Source: Cladochytrium replicatum (taxonomy: Eukaryota; Chytridiomycota; Chytridiomycetes; Cladochytriales; Cladochytriaceae). Taken from it: a DNA stretch of 64,000 nt. Shown in pieces: positions 21,227 to 31,900 of this stretch; the first letter of the stretch is position 1, and the number at the start of each line of letters is the position of its first letter. Made by a program: the position numbers and the translations under genes. The notes beneath the pieces were generated by a model. The model was not told where the DNA came from. It made no database searches and worked only from the letters and a program-made list of their open reading frames with translations. The DNA lies in the NCBI GenBank assembly GCA_025526935.1, contig JAHLKD010000031.1, positions 372,001 to 436,000 on the forward strand, given 5' to 3'.

Positions 21227-24027
21227 CTAAAAACTAGGCGTCCTGGTGCCACCCCCATTCCCACCACACAATCCCCTCGCTCCGCTCATATACTTTGGCT
21301 CCTTCGGCCCCTCCATCACGATCCTAAGCCGCTCGTCCGTGTCTGGAGCGCGGTGCGAAAACACCACCCGCAAGCTCTTGGCGAGATACAGCCGTTTCCG
21401 CGCCGTGCTATGGAACTGCACATGGATCGCGTAGCGCATGCGTTCGGAGTTGGTTGAGCCGAGTCGGGAGGGAGGTGAGGACGAAGACACCGATGTTGAG
21501 AGCGGTGCAGCTGGAGTTGTCTGCGGCGTCGGTGAAACAGCGTACGATTTCTGCCGCAGGAACGTTTTCGTTGATGCGGGCATGTCCCTGAAATCATATG
21601 GCACAAGGAAAACCTTCACGGCGGTCTTGCTCGGGTTCTTGATGACCTAAATACCACAGAAAATATCAAACATCCCGAATGAATTGACGGTGTTTTGAGA
21701 TGAAACATACGATTTGTAGCTGTCCACGATGGGGGACCCTGTACCCGCCCTGCCAGTTTCGTTTCACGTCCTCCTCGTCCTCTCCGTCCGCAACGATCAA
21801 CCCGCCCAGATTCTCGAGGTCAATTGACCCAACGTACGGCGTCGCGGGACTCTCGTCGTCCGGGAGCTCATAAAAGTACGCCGGGAAGGCGAGATGGACG
21901 TGCGGCGGGCACTTGAGTCCAGGCTTGCATTTTCCGATCCCGATCACCCCGATTTCCGAAATAAACGAGATCGGTTTGCTCGGTAACGTTGACATACGTC
22001 CACTCAGAATTGACTCCTGTACAACATGTTCAGTGTCCAACATATAGCGCAGTTAATTATTTACATTCGTACCTCATAGGATCCAACCAAGGAGCCAAAC
22101 AATTCCGCCGCGCTCATCGAGTCTCTCCTCCCAACTGCGAGCTCATGTCAGCCTTTGAAAGGCCAGGATATCTCGAACCGGGGTGTACCAGGTGTAGTCC
22201 GCCCAGGTGTCCCAGGCGTCAGCCCCAGCATCCCGACATCCTTTTCTGCGGCAATCCCAGCTCCCGAAGCCGGAATCGGCACCGGTCTGGCCAACACCGT
22301 TCCGACAGCATCGTCCTCCTCATCCTCATTCTCAAACGACAAGGACGAAAACAGGAGACGCGAGCTCCGTCGTGGGCTTGGGCTTGGCGTGAATTGCGGG
22401 GCGCGGGGGGGTATGCTTGAGGTTGTGGAAATGAAGGGTGGTGGAGTTGGGGGTTGGTGGTGGAGACGTGGGGTGGAGGAGGTGCTGCTGCTAGTTGAGA
22501 AGGGCGCGGGTGGTTGTGTGGGTGTCGGAGTGAGTTTGAGCTGGGCGATTGAGAGCGCGCGGCGTTGGAGGATCGGAGAGGGGAAGGGGCTGCCGAGTGA
22601 GTCACGCGTGGAAGAAGGGAGGGGTGGATTCGAGGGTGTGACGAGTACGGTGGTCGAGTCGGATTCAATGGACACCGGAATGACCTATAAAAGCACCCAA
22701 ATTTTAACCTGATTTGTGGAGGAGAGCGTCATTTAGTAACTTGCCTGCTGTTTCGGCTGGGTTTTGGCCTGTGGGAGGAAACATGAGAGGTTGACGTCAA
22801 AGACGACGGATAGGTGAAGCTTGCCGAAACTTGTCATGGCGGTGCGGAATTTGTAGACTTTGAGACGGGCGAAGATGTCGAATGCCGGGGAAGCGTGCAG
22901 AGTGAGGTCCTCGTCATCGGGGTATGTTTCAAGCTCGTCGACTGGGCTTGAGAGGACAAATCCGTCGGCAGTCGAAAGGCTAAACGCAGCAAACAAAAAA
23001 AAAAATAGCTTGATGAAGACATTGTAATATTATCCATGTACCAATGTCGGAGGTCTGATTTTGCGATGACACCTTCAGAAAGACTTGTATGGATCGGCAT
23101 GAGACGAACGAAGGAGTAAAGCGATTGAACCAGCAGGATCAGGTCCGTAACATCTGTGTACTCCGAAGTAGGCATCCTGTCACTGACAGAAAACAAAACC
23201 GCGTCACAAACTAAGTACACAGTTCTGAGTTCTTTATTCACACCTTGGTTCGTAGGACACCACCCATCGCTCAACAAGCGTCCGAGTGGACGACATAAAG
23301 ATATCCAAGTTCAACGGCATCCCGTTGCGCCAAAAATCCTGCCGATCGATCAAAGCTGAAAACTGGATCGACACGTTTGATGACGGACTGGGCGGAACTA
23401 CAGCTGGACCCGGCGTTGATGGCGACATCTGTTCGCTAAGCGGCGAGCACTGTTTCGGGATCGGCGTTGAACTCATCGCACCACCCGTCGTTCGCTCATC
23501 TCTGGGGAAATCAAGACGTCTGTAACAATCATGCGCTTGCGTACAATCTTGAGGCGACAGATCCCCTGAGATCTGCTCACCACGCTCATCGGTTTTGGTC
23601 GCAGAAGCAATGTTGGAGGCTGGTGAGTGGAGGTACAGATGCTGAGGGTGTGAGGGTGCGTCGTGGTGGGAGGGCAAGCCTACTCTTGCACGGAGGACAA
23701 TCTGCCCGATTTTCGAGATGAACTCCATGAGCTGACACCAGAAGACTGGCATCGGTTGGTCCTCAGGCTCCCAGGGGGGTGAACCTACGGTGATAATGAC
23801 AAATATATCAGCGAAAGCGAATCAGCGTTGAAAAAGGGTTTCTACGATGAAGGGAAAATCCTGGTCTCAGAAAATAAGGAGTGTACTAACATACCCATTC
23901 TTGACGTTGAGGAGGTTGTAGTGAACTCTGGCGGATATGAATGCATGGTTGGCCGGAGGGGTGCCCGAAGCACTTGGATCTGACGGGCGAAACCCGACGT
24001 TGGGAGTCTGCTTTGTTCGGGGCACAA
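21227..24027 (-). CDS. Atos-like protein with HORMA/Atg13-like N-terminus
   Basis: The C-terminal half carries the Atos (FAM214) signature: GSLVGSYE joined to ESILSGRMSTLPSKPISFI, then PPHVHLAFPAYFYELPDDE, YRVPHRGQLQI joined to VIKNPSKTAVKVFLVPYDF, then RDMPASTKTFLRQKSY and a final MRYAIHVQF...RLYLAKSLRVVFSHR block. The N-terminal third reads PVFWCQLMEFISKIGQIVL, LVERWVVSY, LILLVQSLYSFVRLMP and KLHLSVVFDV, which resembles Atg13-type HORMA sequence. The middle is Ser/Pro-rich. Animal Atos proteins are transcription regulators, and a fission-yeast relative is linked to meiotic chromosome segregation. An apparent in-frame stop after WPFKG is removed by a 54-nt intron, and one intron (22744-22685) has a GC donor. 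The first exon is not identified with confidence, so the 5' boundary is approximate. Confidence 0.78.
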
Positions 24028-24228
24028 CTAGCCAAAATGCAGACGAGCTCGATCAGGGTTCTACTATTGGAGCGCTGAATCAGTCAAGGACGAAATAGAT
24101 GAAATAGATGAGATAAAGGGATAAAAAAATACAAACTGAAGCTGACTAAAGTGTTCTATGACATGCATGCCAAGGCAGCTTTCCGTATTTATCTGTCATG
24201 GAAGAATGTACCTGTTTGACGGTAACGT

Positions 24229-24558
24229 GTGCTTGCACTGTCGATAGTTACAGAGCACGGACGAGCTTGGTGCTTCTGTGCAAAGAGAGTTGCTCCAGGA
24301 AGTGTCCTCTTGTCCAGAGTGCTTGGAGTACGCAACGGGAGCACGTCAAAATGGGGAACAGTCGCCGGTGCAGGGCCTGCGGAGGGTTATTCCGTGGGAA
24401 AGCACAGCAGCAACCGGGTTGTTCATCTCGCTTTGCCAGCCGAAGAGTTTGAAAAGCTCATGCAGCCACCTTCACTTCCCGTTGGCTGGAACAACGCAGA
24501 GTGCACGTATTCCGATGATATTGTGAGGTTCAACTGGGCAGACACTTATTCGTGCTGA
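24229..24558 (+). CDS. Small unassigned ORF
   Basis: An open frame of about 109 codons ends at 24558 with a protein-like C-terminus (HLALPAEEFEKLMQPPSLP, VGWNNAECTYSDDIVRFNW). The frame has no convincing ATG at its 5' end, so an upstream exon or a non-coding origin is possible. No family was recognised. It lies between the Atos-like gene and a minus-strand ORF. Confidence 0.3.
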   Translation: MLALSIVTEHGRAWCFCAKRVAPGSVLLSRVLGVRNGSTSKWGTVAGAGPAEGYSVGKHSSNRVVHLALPAEEFEKLMQPPSLPVGWNNAECTYSDDIVRFNWADTYSC

Positions 24559-24589
24559 GTTGAGAGCAGTGATTCTATTAATTTCAATA

Positions 24590-24937
24590 CTATGTGCCGC
24601 TCCCCCTAACTTCCCCTCCAACATGCTCTGGCAAACTCTTGAACAGCTTGTAGATCCTGGTCCTTGTTAAGAAGACTTCTGTTCGATGTCTTTCGGGAGG
24701 TAATCTTGGGGGTTGCTGTTGTTGAGAGCCACTTTCGTCGTCAATGCGGTCGGATTCAGGCTCTGTGAGGGGCCAGGAGAGAGTTTTTGCTGCCCTGGGT
24801 TGGCTCTTCCGGGTTCCAAGCAGGTAGGCGGGAGGCGGGGAGAATAGCAAAGGGATGAGAAGCAGAATTGCAGTTGCAGCGATAAGAACTTTGTCTAAAT
24901 CTTCTAGTGCATCGGCAGCTGATCTCTGATCAATCCG
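24590..24937 (-). CDS. Possible small membrane protein, start not found
   Basis: The minus-strand frame is open from 24937 to a stop at 24590. It encodes LEDLDKVLIAATAILLLIP with a hydrophobic run, then a charged tail with PPRLPPERHR and a conserved-looking RTRIYKLFKSLPEHVGGE. There is no in-frame ATG, so if real it is a terminal exon. No family was recognised. Confidence 0.3.
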   Translation of the reverse strand, partial: RIDQRSAADALEDLDKVLIAATAILLLIPLLFSPPPAYLLGTRKSQPRAAKTLSWPLTEPESDRIDDESGSQQQQPPRLPPERHRTEVFLTRTRIYKLFKSLPEHVGGEVRGSGT

Positions 24938-25279
24938 TCAGCACAATCCCAAATGGAGATTCGGGAGACACACCAACTGTGTGGGTGCAGTATAAATATA
25001 TAACCGGGGTTAATGTGAGCTATGAACTGCAATAAACAAGATCATCAAACGCAAAACTACATTCGTAGCAGAGAGGAGTTGAACTGGTTGTTGAATAAGA
25101 AGCACAGCATAGTGTTCTGGTGGCGGTTGGTGTTGGTAACCATTTGCACACAGTTGTCCGAAAAATAAGAACGAGCATGATGCAGAACTTGCTATTGAGG
25201 AAGCAAATCAGGGGGACCGCTTTCAAAGGCAGGATCCTCTAGTTCAGACCGAGGAATGTTGATGAGTGTTTCCACAGCT

Positions 25280-26007
25280 TCAGCCAACTTCGCTCCTACA
25301 TGAAGTCTCGATGAGTTTGATCAAAGCGTCTCCCAGCCGTTCATTCCCAGTAAGACCGAGGTGCAGCCCGTCAGGCAAAACATCTACGCTCAAAATATCC
25401 CTCTGCACACTCTCCGTCCATGCAATTCGTACTGGACCCTCCAAATTGCGGTCTGCATTCCCGTCTCCGAGGAGTGCAGTGTACAGGTCCAAGAAAGCGA
25501 CTTTCGGGTCCCTCTGCTCCCATAGACGACCTGGTCACGGGTGGCTCTATAGTACGCTAGGGCATTTAGGAAAGTGCGGTGCTTTGTGCAGGCCCGCTCT
25601 GCCCGTATTCTCGAGAAGCGACGTTCGTTGATTGGTGGGTTGCTAATGAGGATGACTTTTGCGATTGGGGAGCAGACGCGGATGGTGGCAATCATGTCGT
25701 GGAGGGGACATGCTGTGGGCTTTCTGGGTAGGTGGAGTCGTTTGCGCCGAGGAAGAGTGATGATGCGGTGGCGAGCGTTTGGGGGCAGAGTTGTTCTGAG
25801 GATGGACGGGAGCAGAGGTTTCATCCACCAGCTGTTGCTAACATATGCTCTCCATATTTATCTAGGTGCGGATATAAGAGGCGTTCCCTTGTATTCTAGC
25901 CGGAGAGACCTCTGCAGATGACGTCCAGTGTTCGCAGGTAGTGGTCAGCCAGCGCCGAGCCGAAGCCGGACTCTTTAGAGAAAGCGAACTGGGTGATAGA
26001 GTCCCCT
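25280..26007 (-). pseudogene. Decayed IAH1-like GDSL/SGNH esterase
   Basis: Pieces of an isoamyl acetate-hydrolysing esterase (IAH1 family) follow one another on the minus strand: GDSITQFAFSKESGFGSALA with the catalytic-serine block, LGANDSTYPESPQHVP with the family's GAND motif, KVILISNPPINERRFS, and FLDLYTALLGDG leading to LPDGLHLGLTGNERLG, which holds the catalytic Asp-x-x-His. The pieces lie in different frames. There is a TAG where the family has the tyrosine of SGYNTR (about 25910), no usable donor after it, frame breaks at about 25755 and 25710, and another near 25518. The breaks leave no room for introns. One break removes a base from a run of cytosines, so sequencing error could explain part but not all. 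Intact family members hydrolyse short-chain esters. Confidence 0.65.
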
Positions 26008-26035
26008 GCAGTTGTGGGCCAGGTTCCCAAACCCT

Positions 26036-26160
26036 CTAGCAAATCCTAGCAACTTTCCCGTATTTCTAGTAAATTTCTAGCAACTCTCGTATTTCTAGCA
26101 GCTTTCTAATATCTCTAGCAACTTTCTAGTATTTCTAAAATTTTCTTCTAGTAAACCCTG
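26036..26160. repeat. Degenerate tandem repeat of TTTCTAGCAAC-like units
   Basis: About seven imperfect copies of a TTTCTAG(C/T)AA-type unit lie just upstream of the kelch gene start. Spacing is irregular (12-36 nt). Being within 30-150 nt of the ATG, it may be part of the 5' UTR or promoter. Confidence 0.6.
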
Positions 26161-26188
26161 AGACCGGCCACTCGATTGATTCTTATCC

Positions 26189-27974
26189 ATGAGCTCCAGA
26201 CGATCAACCAACACCAGTCTGCCATCCACTCCTACGTACGCCCTGTCGCCGGCAATCTCGCCGAGCGGAACAAGGAACACGCAGTCGCCGTACTTTGCCG
26301 TTACCTCGCCATACGCACAGCAGCAACACTACCCATTCCAGAATGCCTTGTCTCCACAGTCAGTCTCAAACTATCCGCAGAGCTTGATGACCCCCACAGC
26401 TACGGGCCCGTTCTTCCAAAACGGCTCGTCTGTCCAGTCCTACCAGTCTACCCTCGGCATCGCCCAGCAACCCACTGCGCAGACCCACCCCTTCCAACAA
26501 CCTGGAAGACCGAACAACAATAACACTTCCGCTGGTGTTTCTCCACCACGCTCTTCTACTTTCCCTACTCCAAAAGCAGGGACATCCGTAGCATCGAACG
26601 GCTTGCTTTCATACACCACCACCACTTCTCCAACCGAGAATGGAAGTAGCGTAATTGGGGCCGTTATGAACCCAATTCACCCGAACGGAAGCTTGAGCCG
26701 CACCACAACCCCGCTTTCCGACGAACAGTCACAGTCACCAAAGCAGACTCCAGCACAAACCAACCACATTTCCTCCGCATCAAACCCCTCCATAGTTGCC
26801 TCCAGCGGCGGCGTAAAGACCGCTCGACATGGAGGTACTCCGGGCTCCGGTACTGCCTCGCCTATTCCGGGCCAGATATCTGGAGGAAACCAGCACACTC
26901 TGGCAAGGCCTCTTCTCCAGGCACCCATTCCTGCCATGCACTGGTCGCGAGTGAAGGCCAGAGGTGCGGTAAAACCTCCCTCATCCCTCCGTGCACATAC
27001 CATGAATTTGGTGACTTCGGACGGGCTCATTCTTGTGTTTGGCGGATGCGATGCAAAACGGTGTTTTGGTGATCTATACGTATTTGACGCAGAGACGATG
27101 GTGTGGAGTAAGCCAAGAGTTACTGGGGATATACCAGAGCCTTGCAGAGCTCACTCTGCGGTTCTTATAAACGACAAGCTCTATGTGTTTGGAGGTACAG
27201 CGAAAACCAGCTCGTCGTCAAGAAAACTTCTCATAGTTTCAATTTACAACAGGAGGAGACGGGCCAGATTATTTTAGCACGCTGCATGTGCTGGACGTGC
27301 CGACATACAACTGGTCCCACCTTGATCTCCCCAACACCCCCTCTCCACGGCGTGCGCACACAGCCTGGGCATACGAAAATTGCATGTATGTCTACGCAGG
27401 CGGTGACGGCGTTCAGGCCCTGGACGATCTGTATTGTCTCGACACCGAGACGCTCCAATGGCGGCATCTGCAGACTTTCTGGGAAGGCGAGCCGCAGGTT
27501 TCGCGGAACCCACGGGGCTACCACACCGCCACGCTGATAGGGCACAAAGTCCTCGTGTACGGCGGCAGCGACGGTCGCGAGTGTTTCTCTGACGTGCGGC
27601 TGCTCGATCTCACCACGCTGTCGTGGCAGGTTCTCCCGACAGACCGTGTAGTGCCGCGGCTCGCGCACACCGCGACTCAGGTCGGGTCGTACTTGTTTGT
27701 ATTGGGAGGGCACGATGGTGTGAGCTACAATAACGAGGTTCTGCTGCTAAACTTGGTGACGATGTCGTGGGAGGCGAGGAGGGTGTTTGGAACGCTGATG
27801 CCGAGTCCGAGGGGGTACCATTCTGCGGTGTTGTATGATTCTCGGTTGTACGTGTTTGGGGGTTATGATGGCGCGGACGTGTTTGGGGATATGTGGGTTT
27901 TGGACTTGAGCGCTTGTGCGTATCTGCCGCAAATCACATCGTTCGATATCGCGTCGGACGTGCAGATTTCATGA
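26189..27974 (+). CDS. Kelch-repeat protein with disordered N-terminus
   Basis: Two exons (26189-27194, 27253-27974) give 575 residues. The first 250 residues are Ser/Thr/Pro/Gln-rich and probably disordered. Six kelch repeats follow, with the usual GG doublets and spaced aromatic residues: LILVFGGCDAKRCFGDLYVF, KLYVFGGGDGPDYFSTLHVL, MYVYAGGDGVQALDDLYCL, VLVYGGSDGRECFSDVRLL, LFVLGGHDGVSYNNEVLLL and LYVFGGYDGADVFGDMWVL. The second repeat is only complete once the 58-nt intron is removed. Fungal kelch proteins of this shape include cell-polarity and fusion factors such as Tea1 and Kel1, but no coiled coil is seen here, so the role is open. It is intact although both neighbours are decayed. Confidence 0.85.
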
Positions 27975-28349
27975 GTTGGCGATAGAAAGTTTCGTTGTTG
28001 TTTGTGGAAATTGCTTTTGCAGAATGTCGTTTGGTGTGCCGCATATTCTTTTTGGGAATTATGGTTGGTTTCTGGTCACATTTTTCATTTTCATTATTGT
28101 TTTTTCTTGGTTTCGATTGCCTCCACGCTGGCTTACCGCCCTCTGTGTTCTTCTTTTTTCGAGTTCTACTATGAGACTCCTTTGATCGGTGTGTCATTGT
28201 GTTTGACTGTTCTGATCTGAAGAAATACACAAAAAAGTATGCAGACAGACCCAGTGCTTTCCCGTTGCTTATAATTGGAGGGCAGGTTGCCCAGTTTCTC
28301 ACACTCAAGTATTCGTTGGCGACTTTCAAAGCGGCCGATTTTACAGCAG

Positions 28350-28960
28350 CGATTCCGTGAACGACAGGTATGAAAAAGAAAACGCCTCAAAAGTATGTCG
28401 AGCGTCTGGAGCTGCTGAACACATTGATCACACCAATCCAACAACTCTTCACCCGGCTCCGAGTACTCACGTAGAGAAAACAACCTCCCATCTTGTCCCT
28501 AAACCCAATCACCTATCGCCACCTTTAGCATCTTTGGTACCTTGGTAAACCTCGGCGTGATCGTCTTCTTTGTCTTCTGGCGTCAACTCCACATGGAATT
28601 TTAACTACACCACCAAGTTGCCTTCATCCCGCTCAAGATCATGGTCCTCCTCGTCCTCAGCTCCATGATGCTTACGCGATCCGTGCAGCGCTTCAAGGAA
28701 GCCTGCGCCGACCTCGTCGCCGTGTTTTCGGCCGAAGACCCGCGCCTCGGGATCGCGTTGAGTTTCCGGCGGGGTGGGAGTCGTTCGCGAGTTTGGGAGG
28801 GGCAATGGAGCAGGCGGGATGTGTTGGAGACGGAATGCCGACAGCAAGACGTTCTCGATTGATGTTGTTATGGTGATGGGAGGAGAGCAGCGGAATGGTG
28901 GGCCGGTGCCCGTGAGGGCAATGAGCGCGAATGAGGGGTTGCCGCCGTACACGCCGGACA
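28350..28960 (+). pseudogene. Remnant of an unassigned small membrane protein
   Basis: A plus-strand frame reads KYVERLELLNTLITPIQQLF, an intron (about 28470-28530), then IFGTLVNLGVIVFFVFWRQL as a membrane segment. A TAA follows, and the same frame continues with IPLKIMVLLVLSSMMLTRSV as a second hydrophobic segment and QRFKEACADLVAVFSAEDPR. The single stop between two membrane segments suggests a broken gene. Further downstream a short proline-rich stretch (GLPPYTPDTG) runs directly into Vps10-like sequence. I do not recognise the family. Confidence 0.35.
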
Positions 28961-31900
28961 CAGGAACAAAACCTAGCCGCTCCTTAGTCACACCCCCATA
29001 CGGAACGCTTTTCACATCCACCTCCGATGGAAAACATTTCACCAAAATCTTGAACACACCAACAGGAACGCTGACGGCCGTGTCGATTTTGAGCGCGTTC
29101 AGACAAAGGTGTTTGATGGTATCATGCTCGCGAACGTCGTGCAGAATTGGGAGGATGTGAAGAACAACCCATTTGAGGGTAACAAGATCGCTACAAAGAT
29201 CTCGTTCAACAACGGCCAGGAATCGGGGTACCTTCAGCCACCGCAAACGGACTCAGAGGGCAAATCATGGACGTGCACACCGCAATCCGTTGCGGGAGAG
29301 AGTTGCGCGTTGCATCTCACTTCAGTTACGCAGCCGCATAATGTGGGCCGTGTATTTAGTTCAGCTGGCGCGCCTGGATTGCTGGTTGGAGTCAGTCGGA
29401 GAAAAGTTGCTCGACTACGACAAGTCAGACCCGTTTGTGTCATCCGATGGTGGGCTGACTTGGAATGCGGCAGCGAAGGGTCCGCATAAATACGAGATTT
29501 TGGACCAAGGCACCGTGATCGTCCTGCTTCCAGACGACAAAGCGTCCAACTTCCTTCTGTACTCGACCGATTTTGGAAAGAAGTTCACCAACAAGGAGAC
29601 GAACCTCAGCGGATTTTCGAGCTGGACGGTGAAGCTGACGGAGGTGGACGAAGATTCGACGGTTCGAACGTGAACAAGCATGCACTTGTTCAGATCAGCT
29701 TTGCCGATTTCTACCCTCGAAAATGCTCTGATTCCGATCTCGAGAAATGGATGCCCAAATCTTCCGTCAATGCCGACCACCACTGTGTCATTGGCCACGA
29801 GACCGAGTACGTCCGACGCAAAACCGACGCAGACTGTTACCGTGGCGAAAAGTTCAAAGATCCTGCCACCAATGTGCGGCCCTGCCCTTGCAGAAAGGAA
29901 GACTTTGAATGCGATTACAACTTTGATCGCGATTCGAACGGAAAGTGTGTTCCGAACTCGCAGTTCTGGGATCAGCCGGATGACTGCACTGTTGGGACAA
30001 AGTACCAGGGTAAATCTGGCTATCGCGTGATTCCAGGCAACAAATGCGATGGAGGGGAAGACCTTGGAGCCAGCGTGTCCCGTGAATGCCGAGGAAAGAA
30101 GATACCCCTAACGGCGGCATGGTGATGATGACGACTCGGGAGGATCTTCGGGAGGAACAATCGATCCACCTGGTGGACGCAAGTCCGTCATTAAGCAACT
30201 GAACCTCCAGGACCGCATATCCAAAGTGTACTTTTTCCCCAAGACCAGCATCGTGTTCATGCACACGGAGGGCGGTGTGATCTACCGAAGTCCGGATGAG
30301 GGACACACATGGGAGCAGCCAAGGGCGGTGAAAGGCAAAGGACCCATCGAGCGAATGGGTCTCCACGACACGCAGAAGGAGCGAGCGTACTTCTTGCTGC
30401 AAAGCGGTGAGATCTATTGGACCGACGACGCTTTGAGCGAGAAATCCTCGGACAGTTTCAGAGCTCTGAAGACCCCTGAACAGTACAACATCCTCAACAT
30501 CCCGATCTTCCATCCCAAGGAGCCCGATTATCTCGTGTTTGTTGGCGGCGGGTGGGGATTGCTCAACGACTACTTGCCATCCCAGCACGTATATTTCTAC
30601 CGATAATGGTCGGTCCTGGGGAAGTCCGATCACAACGTGGGCGACTAAGTGTCTCTCTGCGCTCGACACGTACTTTGACAGCTCAACGATTCCGTCCAAA
30701 GACGCGGTGTATCGTGTTGAATACAAGAATAAGAACGGAAAAGTCGGTCAGGACATGTTGGGCAACCGCAACCGGGACGATAACCCCTTGCAGCTAGTCC
30801 TTTGGTCTCGTGCCGTAAAGGAGAAGTGACCAAAAAGGGTGTGGTGAACTTCTTTGTCGCTCACAATGTTCTGGTTGTTGCGGTGGTACGTGATGGAAGT
30901 GGAATTGTTCTGTGTCGGAAACTGAGCTGTATTCTTGGTGTGTGGTGTCAGTTGATGGTACCAAATTCGCGGAAACTCAATTCCCACCAAACATGAAAGT
31001 GGAGAAGAATGTGAGCAACTGAAGACATTTATGTTCTGTTGTGTCGGGACTGATGCTGAGTTTTGGAAGGCACGTACAGTGCTGGAGTCCACCACTGGCG
31101 GTGTCTTCATGGACGTTCTTGAGCATGACGTTATTGGCTCTGAGTACGGCTCACTTTTTATTTCGAACGAAAATGGTACTCGCAGCTTGCAATACACGAA
31201 CCGTGGGTCTCGTGGACAAGGTATTTCCAGTTTGTAACGATCCAACATTGGAGTGTCTCATTCTTTGTTGGATTTTTAGTAGATTTCGATAAGTTCCAAG
31301 GTCTTGGTGGAATCATCATTGCAAATCAAGTCGCAAATACACTTCAGCTGGGCAAGAGCGGGGTAAAGAAGCAGCTCAAATCGGTTGTGTTTTTCGATGA
31401 GGGAGCGACCTGGTACAGCTTGAATGTGCCATCTTGGGACGCCGATGTCCACAAGATGAATGTGGGCAGGTACTTATTTTGTATATCACATGGTTTATTT
31501 GTGCGTTAATTGTTGCCTCTGGCAGGACTGCTCCCTCCACTTGTTCAGTCACACGAATGTACCTGAACTTCTTGGAACAATTAACCTTGGAATACACTCG
31601 ACTCAAACCGCACCTGGTCTCTTTATGGCAGTTGGTAACGTGGGCTCCCGCTTATTGGATTACAACGAAGGCAATGTCTACCTCACTCGCGATGGTGGCG
31701 TTTCTTGGAACAAGTTCGAAGGGACGCTCATAAGTGGGCCTTTGGAGATCATGGTGGGATTATTGTCATGGTTAACGATGAACGGCCGACCGACACATTA
31801 GTGTAAGTAATGGTTATGAGCCTGATGTTTCCGTGGCGCTCATTTTGCTGTGCTACCACCTACTCATGGAATTATGGAAAGTCTTGGGCATCCCACACAT

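Noticed and set aside
22130-22200. In-frame stop after WPFKG in the Atos-like gene
   Set aside because: A 54-nt GT-AG intron in phase 1 covers the stop and joins directly to the conserved GRRDSMSAAELFGSL segment.
28605-29246. 213-codon minus-strand ORF
   Set aside because: It is the antisense shadow of the membrane-protein remnant and the start of the Vps10 sequence, which have recognisable features on the plus strand.
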